Shown in pieces: positions 49,236-60,782 of a stretch of 64,000 nucleotides of DNA (positions within the stretch are counted from its first letter, which is position 1; every line of letters begins with the position of its first letter). The notes below the pieces were generated by a model, which did no database searches, was not told the origin of the DNA, and saw only the letters and a list, made by a program, of their open reading frames with translations. The stretch is taken from assembly GCA_037576215.1 (NCBI GenBank), contig JBANDB010000005.1:2418001-2482000 (forward strand), written 5' to 3'. The DNA is from Armillaria gallica. Its lineage: Eukaryota; Basidiomycota; Agaricomycetes; Agaricales; Physalacriaceae. A program made the position numbers and the translations under genes.

Positions 49236-50853
49236 GTAAACCTTCACTTTTATGCTTTTGTGTACAGTTTAGGTATTATTCATATAGCATTTAATTGACA
49301 TTCTTGAATTGATACATTTTAAATATGATCTTTATATGCATGAACCAGCTTTTTATCAGCACCAGTGATGACATCAGTATTTAGAACTGGGTTCTGAAAA
49401 GGCATGTATGTATTATATAATCCAGTTCTTCTTAATCATGTAGTAGCTATCCATATACACATATACATTGGTTCTAAAGTATTTTCATGTCATGCAAGCC
49501 ATAAACTTTTCCAATATCTCCCACCGAAGCCAAAAGAGAGAGCATATGAAATATATTTCCTAATTGGAAATAGCCAATAGCTCGACTGGCTTTAAGCCAC
49601 CAAAAGTCAAGTCGTAGCTGAGCTGAGCTGTTCTAGGCCTGAGTCATTGCCATGACTTCAGCTTGGTCATTTTCAACTCTGCTTAATGGCTTGACGACTC
49701 TGAGCCAAGCTGTGGCAACACTAATTTCTGCTCTCCTGCTTACTGTTTTAGGCTGAAATTGGAGATTTGAGATCTTCTAAAAATATATTATAGATTAGTA
49801 AGCTAACTGTGCACTTTCTGAGCCCCTGGAGGCTGGATTCAGTCTTGGGAGACTGGATGTAGTGTGGCAGTGCAGCCAATTGATAGAATCAGCCATCAAT
49901 ATCAGGCCATTTTTGAAAAAATCTGGGATTAGGGTGGTTTCTGGTTACTGGATGGGCTAGGGGATGGTACTAGTATATGCCTAAATATAACTAACATAAA
50001 AGTGAACTCTCTGGTGAGATATGGGGGTCCTGAGGAGTAGTTTAAAAGGCTAAGATAGTGAAAAATAGCAAAAATAGGCAGAAAATTTACATTTGGGGTG
50101 GTTTCTGGGTACTGGATAGGCCAGGGGATGGTACTAGTATATGCATATATGTAAATAACATAAAAGCGAACCCTCTGATGAGGTATGGGGGCCCTGGGGA
50201 GTGGGTAAAAAGGGTAAAATAGTGAAAAATAGCGGAAAACCACACAAAATTTGTGTTTTGAGGTTGCTATGTGCATTGGATCACTTTGAAAACTTGACCA
50301 ATGAATTCCCTGGCCTTGAAAACCCTGAACGACTCCTCTACAGTACATGTGGCGCATTTTATGGCTAAGCATAGTTGGGAAAATTGGCTTTTTATGGTAC
50401 TACATGCATTGGATCGCTTCAAAAATGTTACCAATAAATTTCTACACAATGAAACCTTAGAATATGTCTTTGTATACTATCTCTGGTCACCGGACACGAT
50501 GAAAAATGGGGGATTGGGGGGTACATACAGTATATTTTGTTTTTCAGCCATCGCACCGGTCCAGGGACATCACCAATCAATTTCTCAACCTTTAAAACCC
50601 CCAAAAGACTCTTGGGTTCATTTGTGGGGTCTCAGTATCAACCATCATAATAATATAACAGTTTAGGAGGAGCACACATGAAAACTTGCATTTCTGAGTT
50701 TTGGAAAACTTTGGAGTTGTTGCCAATGGATTTCTTAACCTTGAAAACCCCCAGAACACCCCAAGAACATAATACAGACCTTTGGAATACATGGAGAAAA
50801 GTGTGATAGTAAAAATCTGTGAAATACTATATAGCTCGCATTTCTAAATGTTG
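49236..50853. other. AT-rich DNA with tandem and degenerate repeats
   Basis: No gene. After the 164-bp tandem repeat at 49933-50262, the stretch 50270-50770 holds four or five loose repeats of a CCAATNAATTTCTNAACCTTG-like motif followed by AAAACCC. Confidence 0.45.
49933..50262. repeat. Tandem repeat, two units of about 164 bp
   Basis: Units start GGTGGTTTCTGG at 49933 and 50097 and share GGGGATGGTACTAGTATATG and AATAGTGAAAAATAGC-type sequence with some substitutions. Confidence 0.8.
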
Positions 50854-51079
50854 TAGAAGGTGTTTCTGGTATAGAATACACTATATATACAATATAATAG
50901 TGTGTACAAAAGATTAGAATGATTCAAAATGTATTGGCAGAGATATAAGGAGATCTTTCTGAAAATGAGAAGGAGCACCCCCAGATTGTGACATTCTGGT
51001 AATCCTATGACCTGGGGACTATCAGATTCGGATTCCTGAACCCAAAAAACCTTTGAATCACCAATCATCCATGGGGTTC
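50854..51079. repeat. Inverted repeat J, left arm
   Basis: Reverse complement of 63772-64000 with few differences. It ends about 50 bp before the left LTR of the retrotransposon; the right arm starts about 35 bp after the right LTR. Confidence 0.85.
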
Positions 51080-51132
51080 ATGTGTCAAAACTCCAAAGTA
51101 ATGAATGTGCTCACATTTATGCACAAAGTTAT

Positions 51133-51512
51133 TGTAAGACCCGAACTCCAATCAAGAGTAAACAATGGCTGTATTGCTTTTGTACAGTCACCATTGGGTC
51201 TCATGATGAAAGGAGATCAAGACTAAGACTTTTAGTGCTTAGCGAGAATGAATGTGTTTCGGTATGAATAAACCTTAGCTCAAAGCTAGGGAATATACAG
51301 CTTGAGCTACACTATTTATATACTAAAGTGAGGGTCCTAATAATAAGTGCACCATGTAAGAAAGCATAGATAAGTACACGATGACCAAGCACAAAGATAC
51401 ACGTTGACCGAGTGTGACTGTATCATGATGTGAAGACCCCATGGAGTTGCAGATCCTAAGGATAAGATAAGATAAGAGATGCTTAGATAAAGAAAATGAA
51501 TAAATTGTAACA
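51133..51512 (-). repeat. 3-prime LTR of the retrotransposon
   Basis: 380 bp, aligns to 63335-63737 throughout with scattered transitions (ACCCGAACTCC against ACCCAAACTCC). Lacks the roughly 23-bp GATAAGATAAGATAAG expansion seen in the other LTR. Confidence 0.92.
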
Positions 51513-51530
51513 TTACCCCCTCATTAAGGC
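51513..51530 (-). other. Polypurine tract next to the 3-prime LTR
   Basis: On the coding (minus) strand the sequence TTAATGAGGGGGTAA ends directly at the LTR, in the right place for plus-strand priming. Confidence 0.6.
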
Positions 51531-51547
51531 AGGCATCCCGACTGCTG

Positions 51548-51990
51548 TTATGGTATGCCTGTCAGTTCAAAGGGCAATTTAGTGTATGTAAAAGGGTCAT
51601 CGTTGCCCCTGAATAAGTCCCATAGTTGCTCTTGGTTGTACCACACCTCCTTTTCTGTGAATAGATCCATGTAGGATTGCCAGTCTCCCTGTCTGCTGAT
51701 GACCATATCTACATGTTCAGCGAGGTACTCTTCAATGAGTTCATCGGCATCCATGGTGTCTTCCTGTACCCAGCTGTTTGATTCTGGTCTGTAGCCTTTC
51801 CATTTGATGAAGTAGTCCATGACCCAGCACCATGGTTCTCTGGCTTTTCCTCTGACCTTTCATTCTCTACTGTTGAGGACTTTCTCAACTTCGTAGTGTT
51901 CAGCACCATCAACAAGATCTGGCAGTGGTGGAGGTGGTTGTTCTTGGTTAGAGAATGTGGGTGGCACGTTGAAGAGACTCTGTGCGCACA
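51548..51990 (-). pseudogene. Integrase C-terminal chromodomain fragment
   Basis: Reads SLFNVPPTF, a proline run, DLVDGAEHYEVEKVLNSRE, a TGA at 51862-51860, then DYFIKWKGYRPESNSWVQED and LIEEYL. This is the chromodomain that ends chromovirus integrases (EYxVEKIL, YLVKWKGY, N-W-E/V). It targets integration in related elements. The expected residue at the stop is basic (R/K-rich linker), in line with CGA to TGA. Everything upstream of SLFNVPP is lost at a junction near 51.99 kb. Confidence 0.85.
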
Positions 51991-53256
51991 AGCTAGAAAT
52001 GCAACAGCGTTGAAGACACTGATCACACCCACACCCAACACTACACACACAAATCCTCAAGTTCGTGGGGGATTCTGATGCGATAGAAGCAGATAGAAAC
52101 AAGGCAAGCAAACTCTCAGAATATAGGATACACACGTATAGCAATAGCGCGCGTCACGTATCTAGATTTCTCTAAGTCCAAAGGGCTTTTAATACAAGAG
52201 GCGCGACAGTTGTCGTGGGGCCTCAAGGCAAGGTGTAGACACAATACACACAACGTCTGGAGACGCGCGCAACACCCTCACTAAGTCTAGCGCGACACAC
52301 AAAGCGTCCTCAAACGACTAGAAACACACAACACATGACTCGAAGCTTCGCGCTCCAAGCAGAAACCGTTCACAAAACCTCCCACTAGAGCCACAGGATT
52401 CAAACCTACACACCCAAGCTTCCAAACCGATCGTAGATCCACAGGGTTCTAACCTATGCGATCCAGAGACACAATACACTTATAAAACCCCGTCCACAAG
52501 TCACAGGGTTTGAACCTATGCCACTTGGGAAATATATACCCTCAAGCAAGCACTAATTAAGCCAAAGGGTTTGAACCTCTGCTGCCTGTAGTGCCTCGCG
52601 TCACAAGAAAACCCTCAAAGCACAAGAGCGTGTCCTCAATGACACTATACTCCTCTTCTCAGGTTAGAGCGCAAGTCACCCAACCAATTAATTCACACCG
52701 TACACAGGTCCCCCACTAAGCAAGTCCCCTGCTAAACAAGTCCCCCGCTAAGCTTTCTATGCCTCGCGCGCAACTCAATTCACTCGGTATGATATCAATT
52801 CTCGGTCTATTCTCTTGCTCGAAGTTACAAACTAGTCCTGCTGCTAGGGCGTCAAGCTGAAGGCTTGTGCACGACTACAACGGGGGTCTGAAACTTGTAC
52901 ACTACAAGTACACTGCACTATTTATCTATTTTACGTCCTACAAATTTGTACCACCAAATATAGTATTATTTAAGCTGTGGGGTACTTTCGCCTGCATCCT
53001 GCGCATGTTGCAATTATCATGCCATAGCTTGGCACTGACTCAGGAGTCTGGCCCGGGGCCAGGTCCTGTCTCTGAGTGTCGCAGCATCAGTTACCAAGGC
53101 TATGACATGCGGGTTGACATCAGTTGCCATATCCCCGGAGTTATAGCCTACCCCACAACTTCTTATTTCGCTTCCTAGTATTCTCACAGGGAATTCCATT
53201 GTAGTGAGGGCAACGTGCTTCTTGTCTAGGCCTCACGCATTTCGGCTGAAGCCCGG
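51991..53256. other. CpG-rich non-coding DNA with a repeated motif
   Basis: Left part of the foreign segment within the retrotransposon. CG dinucleotides are frequent, unlike the flanks. The motif CCACAGGGTTCTAACCTATG or close variants recurs at 52391, 52439, 52501 and 52562; its core resembles a polymerase III box B. A minus-strand TATA-like TTTTATAAG lies near 52480. No coding region found. Confidence 0.5.
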
Positions 53257-54623
53257 TGATACGCCGTCTACGCGTTCACACCTAGATTTTGCGATTTTGT
53301 AATCATACTAGCGCATATCTATCTTAGACTAGCAATAACTAAAGGACTATAGCGGAGGCTTCAAGCTGATAGTCAAGCCAGAAAGCTACTAGTCGAGCCA
53401 GGATTTAGGCGCGATACCACTATTGGGTCAAGTCTATCAGCCGGCGTGACTAGCACCTCGAATACCAAGCGAGTCAGTAAATGACGACCACTAGTTGACG
53501 GGGTAGCTATGAGTGCACCCAACAAGAAGCAGAACATACAGGTCTCGTGAAAGTACAGTCACTAGTGGAACGGTCTGCGCACAAGTGTTTAAGAGGAGTT
53601 GACTAGCGGTGCAGCAGTCTCTAACGGGACTTAGAAATGAATTTAGAAATGAAGCGCAGCTGTCCAGATCAGGCTAGTACGATACAGATCTATTTACGAT
53701 CGGAACTAGTATAGCCGGGTTGTGCCTTTGATCACGATCGACAGCTGCTACAGGCACGCTCGTTAGGCTAGCCGTTTATCCTTGACGCAAGTGGAGCGTT
53801 GCTGGGCCAAGAACACGGAATGCCACCTCTAGCAGAGCTCCTAGGCCCACTAGTCAGCAAGCGGCCGTTTCTAGACCAACTATTGCGTGATTATTCACCA
53901 TTATTCGTGACTAGCCAAGAAATCCTTATCAATAATACTCTTCAGTCAGTTATTTATATCTCGATCGTACCTTGTTGGCCAGTATATAAGTAGTAGAATA
54001 GGCGCATGCGCAGCTAAGGCAAGCCATCCCCGCAATTGTGACCTACTAGTCAGTATCTAGTGCCCCAATTAAAGGCTTTTTTGCTTAACCTCGACAAAGC
54101 GGCTACTAGTCGCTAAGTTACCCATAGCATTGAGTGAATAGAAGTGTCTTAGAGTAATCTTTTGTGTCCTGCAAAGGCCAAGAGTGTTTCGAAGTTAGTT
54201 CAAGCAAGTTCTCGAAGTTTAAAGTATTATTCTTAGGCCAAGAGCGCCACTAGTCTGCCTAGAAAGCGACTAGTCAAGTGTTTATTCACTTGTAAGACAT
54301 TACAGGGCCAAGAGAGCCACTAGTTCGAAGCAGTCCCAGTCAGAGCGAGCACAGTAGCTCAAGTCGAGTCACTATTCATCCAATTGTGTCTTACAAACCC
54401 CACTAGTGCGAGTAGTACGCTTGTATAGCTCACTAGTAACGAAATAAAATGTCTTTAAACAACTTTCCTTGATTATTGAAGTCTGCAGAGTGCTTCTATC
54501 GTACTCGAAACGCCCGAATTCAATACATTGGTGATAAGTGTAGAGTTAGTGATTGGTTTAGTGTTGTTGGTGTTCATTGCCAGCCTCTAGTCCATTTGCC
54601 ACTCGCCGTTACCGAGCACATCA
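53257..54623. mobile_element. Solo LTR, CpG-retaining copy (D2)
   Basis: 1367 bp, TGATACGCCG...GAGCACATCA, flanked by CCGG on each side (53253-53256, 54624-54627), a 4-bp target duplication. TATATAAG at 53983 and AATAAA at 54443 mark a plus-strand LTR. Much richer in CG than its twin at 32948-34315, so it is younger or escaped methylation. Confidence 0.88.
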
Positions 54624-55382
54624 CCGGGACTTCGGATTTACTTGAGTTCTGACATCTCAAGGTCTAGAACTCTAAGCTCTGGGCCTGCCATGCCTTGCGC
54701 GTCATAGATCACTGCTATGCGAAGTCTTAATTACCCCGCAAGCGTGTCCTGCGCTATTCTTAGCGTGCGTATGCTTTGCCTTGTCAGAGCACTCAGTGTC
54801 AAGCACTGGGACTTCATACCTAGTACGGCCTTTCTAGTACCATTCTCAGGTTAAGCCATGCGCTCCACCCAGCTTTACTCTGGTAATATCATTACTGGCA
54901 TTATAAACACTGCGCTCTGTTGCCTTCATCATTGCCTTCATGTCTGGGCATTATTGCCTGTACTCATTTGTACAATTCGCAAATTTACACGCATGAATGC
55001 TCATAGAGCGTGTCATATCCCCCTCACTAAGCTCTGGACCTTCCATGGACCTTCCTGTGTGTTTCTGTGGGTTTGCATGGGTCCAGGTTACCGCAGCAAC
55101 GATCTATTCTTGTAAAAGAAGCATGTGTGTCATCTCACAGTGCTTCCATTCTCACGCATGTGGGAATTCCCTCAAGACTGAGCTCGTTTACGTCAAGCTG
55201 TTCCTTGGGGCTTGAAAATTTTCAAGGCTCCATTCTCTCCCTTCCTTCCCTTCACTACTACTCTCTCTGCCATCCCTGCGTTACACGCAGGAGTGCATCG
55301 TTTCCCTTCCCAGTGTTACATGCTGGTTTTTCTCTGCTTCATTCATTGCTTGCTGTGTACTCCCTCGCTTCTCTTCCCTGTC
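54624..55382. other. Upstream region of the intron-rich gene
   Basis: No coding sequence with recognisable content. Pyrimidine-rich just before the ATG at 55383. Probably the promoter and 5-prime UTR of the next gene. Confidence 0.35.
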
Positions 55383-57942
55383 ATGGACGACGACTCCGAC
55401 CAGGTCCTTACACATGCGCATCATGTCAACCTCGATGATATCTGTAGCAACTTGCATGGTGCCCGGATCTACACCGCTGCTTATTTTGAGTTGGGAGCTC
55501 TGAATCGTGCCACAGTTGACGAGTTGGTACAGGCCGTGTCAAAAGCCCATGCATACCTGGCGCGTCACCTTCCTTTTTCATTCTGACTATCTTCCTCATT
55601 TCTCACTGCAGGATGCCCATATGGACACGCTCGACCTCTTCAAGCTTATTGACTCGTTCTATGGTCTAGCTTTGCGCAGTCAAATCTACCGCATTACTCG
55701 CAGGATCCCTGCCGTGCAGCGTGTGAGAGCATGGAAGGTCTGGGAGCTGACTGGCTTCGAGCACCGGCGGAACACTGTGAGTCCCACGGTACTTGTATCC
55801 CGTTTCCCTTTCTCTGACCCACGTGTAGTATGACTTTCGGGAGACTCTGTGTATCCCGGGTGATGCAGGATACTCTCCCGACGACGACTCAAGTGTCGGG
55901 GAGGCTGATCTCCATCCTTATTGTCTCGCAGTCGTGCCTCCACCTATCAAGCCTGCAGCCGCGCCATCTTCTTCAAAGTCTGGGGATGTTTCCGTGCCCT
56001 CGACTTCGAGGTATTTATGCCTTCTCTTGTATCTCTTCGCATGCTTATTTTTCTTCGCTCCCTTTTTCAGTAATAAGGTTCCAAAACCTAAAATGATCCG
56101 TACCTCACAACTTCCCAAGGAGCCTTGTAAGTTGCGCACTCCTCTGCGTGTTTTCCTGGGACTCACGTTTGGTCCCTAGCATTTGCTTCTCCCACCAAGA
56201 AGCAGGTTTCCATGGTGTTACCACCCAAAAATGCTAACCCCGTGAGTTTCCTCTCGTTTTGACTGATTTCTCTCCCTGAGGATGGGCTCTAGTCTCCGCC
56301 CGTGACACGCAAACGTCAGCGTGCCCCGGAACCCATCAAGACAGTGAGTCTCTCTTCCTTGCTTCCTTCCGTGTCTCAAAACAAGCCTAGACTCCGGTTC
56401 TCAAAGTTGAAAAGGCTCCTCCCGTTAAGTGAGTCTCCCCTTCTTCCGCGTATCTTGTTACCTTCCTTGGCTGACCATTCTCTAGGCCCGCGGCTCCCAA
56501 GCGAGCTGTTCAGACATGCGCTACTGCTAAGAAGAAGGTTCCCGCGCCAACCAAGCCCAAGCCCGCTGTCAAGAAGCCTATCCTCATGGGTAAGCTCTCT
56601 TATTTTCTTTTACTTCTCTTTGTAAGTTATCCTGATCCACTTCATGCCAGAATCATCCTCCGATAGTGAGGTTGAGCTTGCGTCTGAAGATGAAGATGAC
56701 GCCGTGGAGGGGAGCAATGGGGAGGTACCAGAGGAAGGGGGTTGGTTGAGTGATGAAATCGAGGCTCCTCCCGTTAAGAAGCCCCGTTTGGCGCATGCGG
56801 AGGGGTCCACCCCTCCACCTCCTCGTGCGTATCATCCTCTCACTGGCTCGCCCCTTCCTGGGCTCTTATATGTTCCTCTTGCAGCACCTGCCAACCCCGC
56901 ACCACCTCTTCCTGCTACGGAGCCTTCATCCAAGTCCAAAGGAAAGGAGAAGGCTACCGAACCATCTTCCCCCGCGTCTCCTTCTCCTTGTGGTCGTGCT
57001 GCACGCAATAAACGGTCTCCACCCCATTCAAGCAAGGACCGTCGCAAGGCTCGCAAGTCTCCTGTTCCTTCTGGGAGCAAGGCTGGCGGTACTGCGACCC
57101 CTGCATTAGAGGCAGACAATGTCGACAACAGGATCTATGTGTGGGCCTTTCACCCACAGATCGACCTACAGTTTCATGAGCCACCTTCGCGTCAGGCCCT
57201 GGAGTCAATGAAGCTGTCGATGTTGCCCCCTGCTCCTGATTTTCTCACTAAGTAATTTCTTTTTCTAATCTCTGGTTTATCTCTAATTCTCTCTGTCTTA
57301 GGGCCCCAACTTATGTGCGTAATGGCCAGGAGTACGTATATCGGTGTCACTCTGACATTGATCCCCATTTCATTCGTCCCCTGCTGATGTGTATCTCCTC
57401 TTCATCTACTTTATTTCACTCACTCTCCACCCACGCTAGCTTACTTGGCCTTGCTACAATTGTACTCTGTTCGGGTACCCTGATGAGTGCGAGTTCAAGG
57501 GTGGAGTCAGCGAGGAGATCTGTACCAAGTGCAAGTCTGGTCACCACGGCCCTTGCTCTGCACGCTGGGATGCAAACCAGCTTCGTCGTGCAGCCACGCT
57601 TCTCGATCCTCTCACTCTGAGTAGTGACGGCGGTATGTGTCTTTTTCTTGCACACGTCATCTATTCCTTTCTGACTTCATTTTCTTTTTAGCTATCCGCC
57701 GCGGTGTTGACTGTGTCGAGCGCATCAATGCAGAGATCACTCTGCTTGGCAGGGCAATGCATTGCTTGCGTGAGGATCGTGAGCAGATCGTTGGAGAGTT
57801 GGCTGATGGTCTTGATGCCCTCTCATCTCATGAGCATGGCACTGAGATCATTGACGCCTACACGCAAATCTCTGATTTACTCAAATCCTTTGTCATTCAT
57901 CTAGGTGAAGATGCCGGGGATTCTGATGCCGGTACCACATAA
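55383..57942 (+). CDS. Intron-rich gene, cysteine-rich protein of unknown function
   Basis: From ATG 55383 (MDDDSDQVLTHAHHVNLDDI). Exons with consistent phase: 55612-55776, 55829-56010, 56071-56126, 56180-56241, 56293-56343, then several more to the stop at 57942; introns are about 50-60 bp with GTGAGT/GTAAGT donors. The product has an N-terminal helical part, a proline/serine/lysine-rich middle (TPVLKVEKAPP..., KRQRAPEPIK) with an acidic stretch SDSEVELASEDEDD near 56660, a cysteine cluster CYNC...C...CTKC..GHHGPC near 57440-57560 that could bind zinc, and a helical C terminus. Two junctions (near 55.55 and 57.39 kb) do not fit a simple splice, so the model is incomplete or there are small breaks. 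Low-complexity basic regions and a zinc-like cluster suggest a nuclear protein, but that is a guess. Confidence 0.55.
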
Positions 57943-58805
57943 ATATCATTGTACTCTCTTGATCTTTCTTGGATGCTTTCTTCATTCATATTTTCTGTTA
58001 TCTTGCACCAATGTTTCTTGTAGATACAATTTTCTTTTATTTATCATAGCACTCAGGGTCTTCAAATGCAGCCAGTAGTAGCTACGTGCGTATATATCTA
58101 CCCCGCATATCCGTCTTGGCTTGCAGGGTTCAACACTACAATATCATTGTTTTGTCTGTGCTCTCAATCAGTGTGATCTCTGCGAAGCTTCCCTTCTAAA
58201 TTTTTAGATAAGTGCCAGCTGTATCACGGTTTCCCTTGATAACCCTGATTTGTGGTGTCTACCTTGTCATGTGGCTTTTATCATTTCTTGTCTATTTCTT
58301 CCATATCTTTTCCCTGCCATTTCCTGTGACATCATTTCACTGCGCTCTAAGCATTATTTCCTTCGCCTCCGTGGAGCTCTGCTCATGAGCTATGGCGCAT
58401 GTCATGAAATGTGTCTCCCTTGTCGGCTTACCGCCACATAGTCACATATGCTATGGGTTTGATCCCTCTCCGAATTTGATTTTCTCCTTCCTTTAGTAGA
58501 TACTCGTTCTGTGCTCTGTCTTTCTGTTCTGCAGAAATCGCAAAATTTATGGTACCTTTCCAGGTAATATAGTAATAGTAATACCTTAGTTATACTACTA
58601 TATCCCCCACACTAAAAAAATCTGACTGTCCTCAGTCATAATATCAAATATTCTTTTATTTCATAACGTCAAATTTTCTAACTCAGACGTTGTCGCACAG
58701 AATACTAGCTATTCCCGCGGGATCTCTGCAAGTCCACTTTTGACTTTTTATTATATTTTCTTGACGGCTACTAATAGTTTTGCCGTTGTCTTGCTGTTGC
58801 ACGGG
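57943..58805. other. Spacer between the two plus-strand genes
   Basis: 3-prime flank of the intron-rich gene, mixed composition. No gene recognised. Confidence 0.35.
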
Positions 58806-58812
58806 TATAAAA
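58806..58812 (+). promoter_or_regulatory. TATA box
   Basis: TATAAAA sits about 100 bp before the ATG at 58912, followed by a pyrimidine-rich stretch. Good position for a core promoter of the next frame. Confidence 0.5.
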
Positions 58813-58911
58813 GACGTTGGGTTTCGTCGGTAGAGTTCACCCAACCAACCAAACTTCCCCCCCATTTCTACTTGTGCTTACAGCTTGCGCTCTATTGCTC
58901 TATCTCTCAAA

Positions 58912-59300
58912 ATGATTCCTACTTTCATCGTTGTGAAGGCTGTCATCATGTCTCTTTGCAAGGATCCTGCTACTACCACGAATGATCATCTAGATCAGTT
59001 TCAGGAGTATACCGTGCGTCTTTGCACGCAAGCTATTCTTATGATTGACCTCTCGCATTTGCAGTCCCATCTTGAACATTACAAGGTCAAGTTGGCTAAA
59101 GACAAGGATCTCAAGGAGTCTGTCTTTTGCGCTCGTACCGCTGTTGAGAAGGAGTATCATACTAACGCGTCGAAGCAACCTATCCATAAGGTGCTCAAGA
59201 CAATTACTGGGTGGGTTCAGAGTGAGCGTAGCCAGGTCAATGATGGAGGTGCTGGCGCTCCCTCTGCTCCTACTGGTCCGCGCCGTGAATCCAAGCCCGT
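58912..59300 (+). CDS. Truncated gene, unknown helical protein
   Basis: The frame starts MIPTFIVVKAVIMSLCKDPA and encodes about 130 residues rich in helix formers (LQSHLEHYKVKLAKDKDLKE). It ends in an alanine/proline-rich stretch (GGAGAPSAPTGPRRESKP). At about 59300 it runs into antisense retrotransposon sequence and continues meaninglessly to 59397. So the 3-prime end was lost at the rearrangement junction. A GTAAGT donor lies right at the junction (59299). No family recognised. Confidence 0.4.
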
Positions 59301-60782
59301 AAGTTCCTTGAAATCTCTGCACCAGTCTGGGACCATTTCTTTGAATGTCTTGGTCTTCTTGTCTGCGTTAGCCTTGGCAGCGAGGTCATTTGCATGATGA
59401 GCGCATATGAGAATGGCCTGCATGAAATCTATTGCAAGGATGGTTTCTCCTTCCTCTAACTCTTCATCCCACTTGTCATCAGGATCTGCGTCAGGTAGTA
59501 CAAATGGAGTTTTACAGCATTGGCATTGCACAAACATTAATCCTTCAGTTTTCCAATTGATGATCAGATTGTGTCAGGCTAACCAATCATGACCGAGAAA
59601 GATCTGTTTGTCACCGAGTTCCATAACAGCTAGATCTATCTGTTCCACATGATCACCAATCATGAGACAGATCTTGGCATATTTGGTAATTGATCCTCTT
59701 TGGTTCCGAGATCTATCTGCATTATAGACTGGGATTGGTGTGGCCGTTGCATGAGTCGGGATGTTATGTTGCTCAACGAAGCTTCAGTTGATGGCACTAC
59801 TGGTGCATCCGCTATCTACTAGCACAGAGGTTGAGATTTGAGTAATGTTTTCTAGGGTCTTGATTTGAACATCGATGGCTAGGTCCTTCCCCTTTCTGCC
59901 CAGTCTGCTGATGTACCATTTTGGTTGTCGCAGCTCCTCAAGCCACCAGAGTGTGTTGATGCACTCTGCCTTCTGCATTCCTTCAATCATTTCATCAACC
60001 ACCTCCTCCACATGTATCTTGTGAATCCAATTCTTCAAGATTGCTTTTGCTTCCGCCTCTGTCTTGGCCTCTACTATTCCTCTTAGAGTCCATTCAGCTC
60101 CAAATGGTTTGAGCCACTCATGCAGGACCTCCTTAGCCTTTGCATCGACCTGTGAGGGCTTGACTACTGTTGGCAAGGTCACCGCCATTTCTATAGGGGG
60201 AATTAATTTAGCCTTCCTATTCATCATGAAACTGGTGTTGTCTTCTTCATCGGGAACTTCATACATATGCACCTTTGGTGTCTCTCGCCTTGTTTGGGCC
60301 CCCTCATTCCTGTTGTTAGGGGTCTCTTGCATGAGGCTGGTTAAGTCCTTGGTCTTCACCAAAGCCTCTTGGTGGATAAGGGATTTAAACTTTGGCAGCC
60401 TTACGGTAATCTCTTTTACCAGAGGAGGTTTTGCGGAAGCTATTCCCTCGTAACTCCCTGTGAGGCAGGGACTCCATAGAGCCATTTCGCCAGGGGGGGC
60501 GCTATGTGCTTGTTCCCCTGCCCCATCTGGTCTAACTGTTATGATGGGTGTCACTATGGTAGGTGACTTGTCATTTGATGCTTTTGCCTGTAATGGGTTA
60601 CTCGCTGAATGTTTAGCTGGTAGTTTAACTATTACAGCGGTTCCTCCTGTTGATTCTTGCTTAGTTCCTGGTCTGGAAGTCATAGCCACAGGTATATTTG
60701 AATGCATGGTAGATACTACAGATCTATAAGTACATGTAATAGGTGTGATAGGCATACCAGTCAAAACTAAGTCCTTGGCCAA
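59300..60782 (-). pseudogene. Retrotransposon protease region
   Basis: Contains the retropepsin active site VLVDSGCTSSAIN near 59830-59790 (D-S-G in place of D-T-G, a common variant), then SFVEQHNIPTHA, LGDKQIFLGHDWLA and HNLIINWKTEGL, the usual C-terminal part of Ty3 proteases, and the linker FKEMVPDWCRDF that normally leads into reverse transcriptase. TGA codons at 59786-59784 and 59576-59574 interrupt it where INR-SFVEQ and LAR-HN would be expected. Reverse transcriptase does not follow; the element is cut at about 59300. Confidence 0.85.

Noticed and set aside
59045..59302. Overlapping alternative plus-strand frame near the 59.3 kb junction
   Set aside because: The frame beginning at 58912 has the better start context, TATA box and composition.
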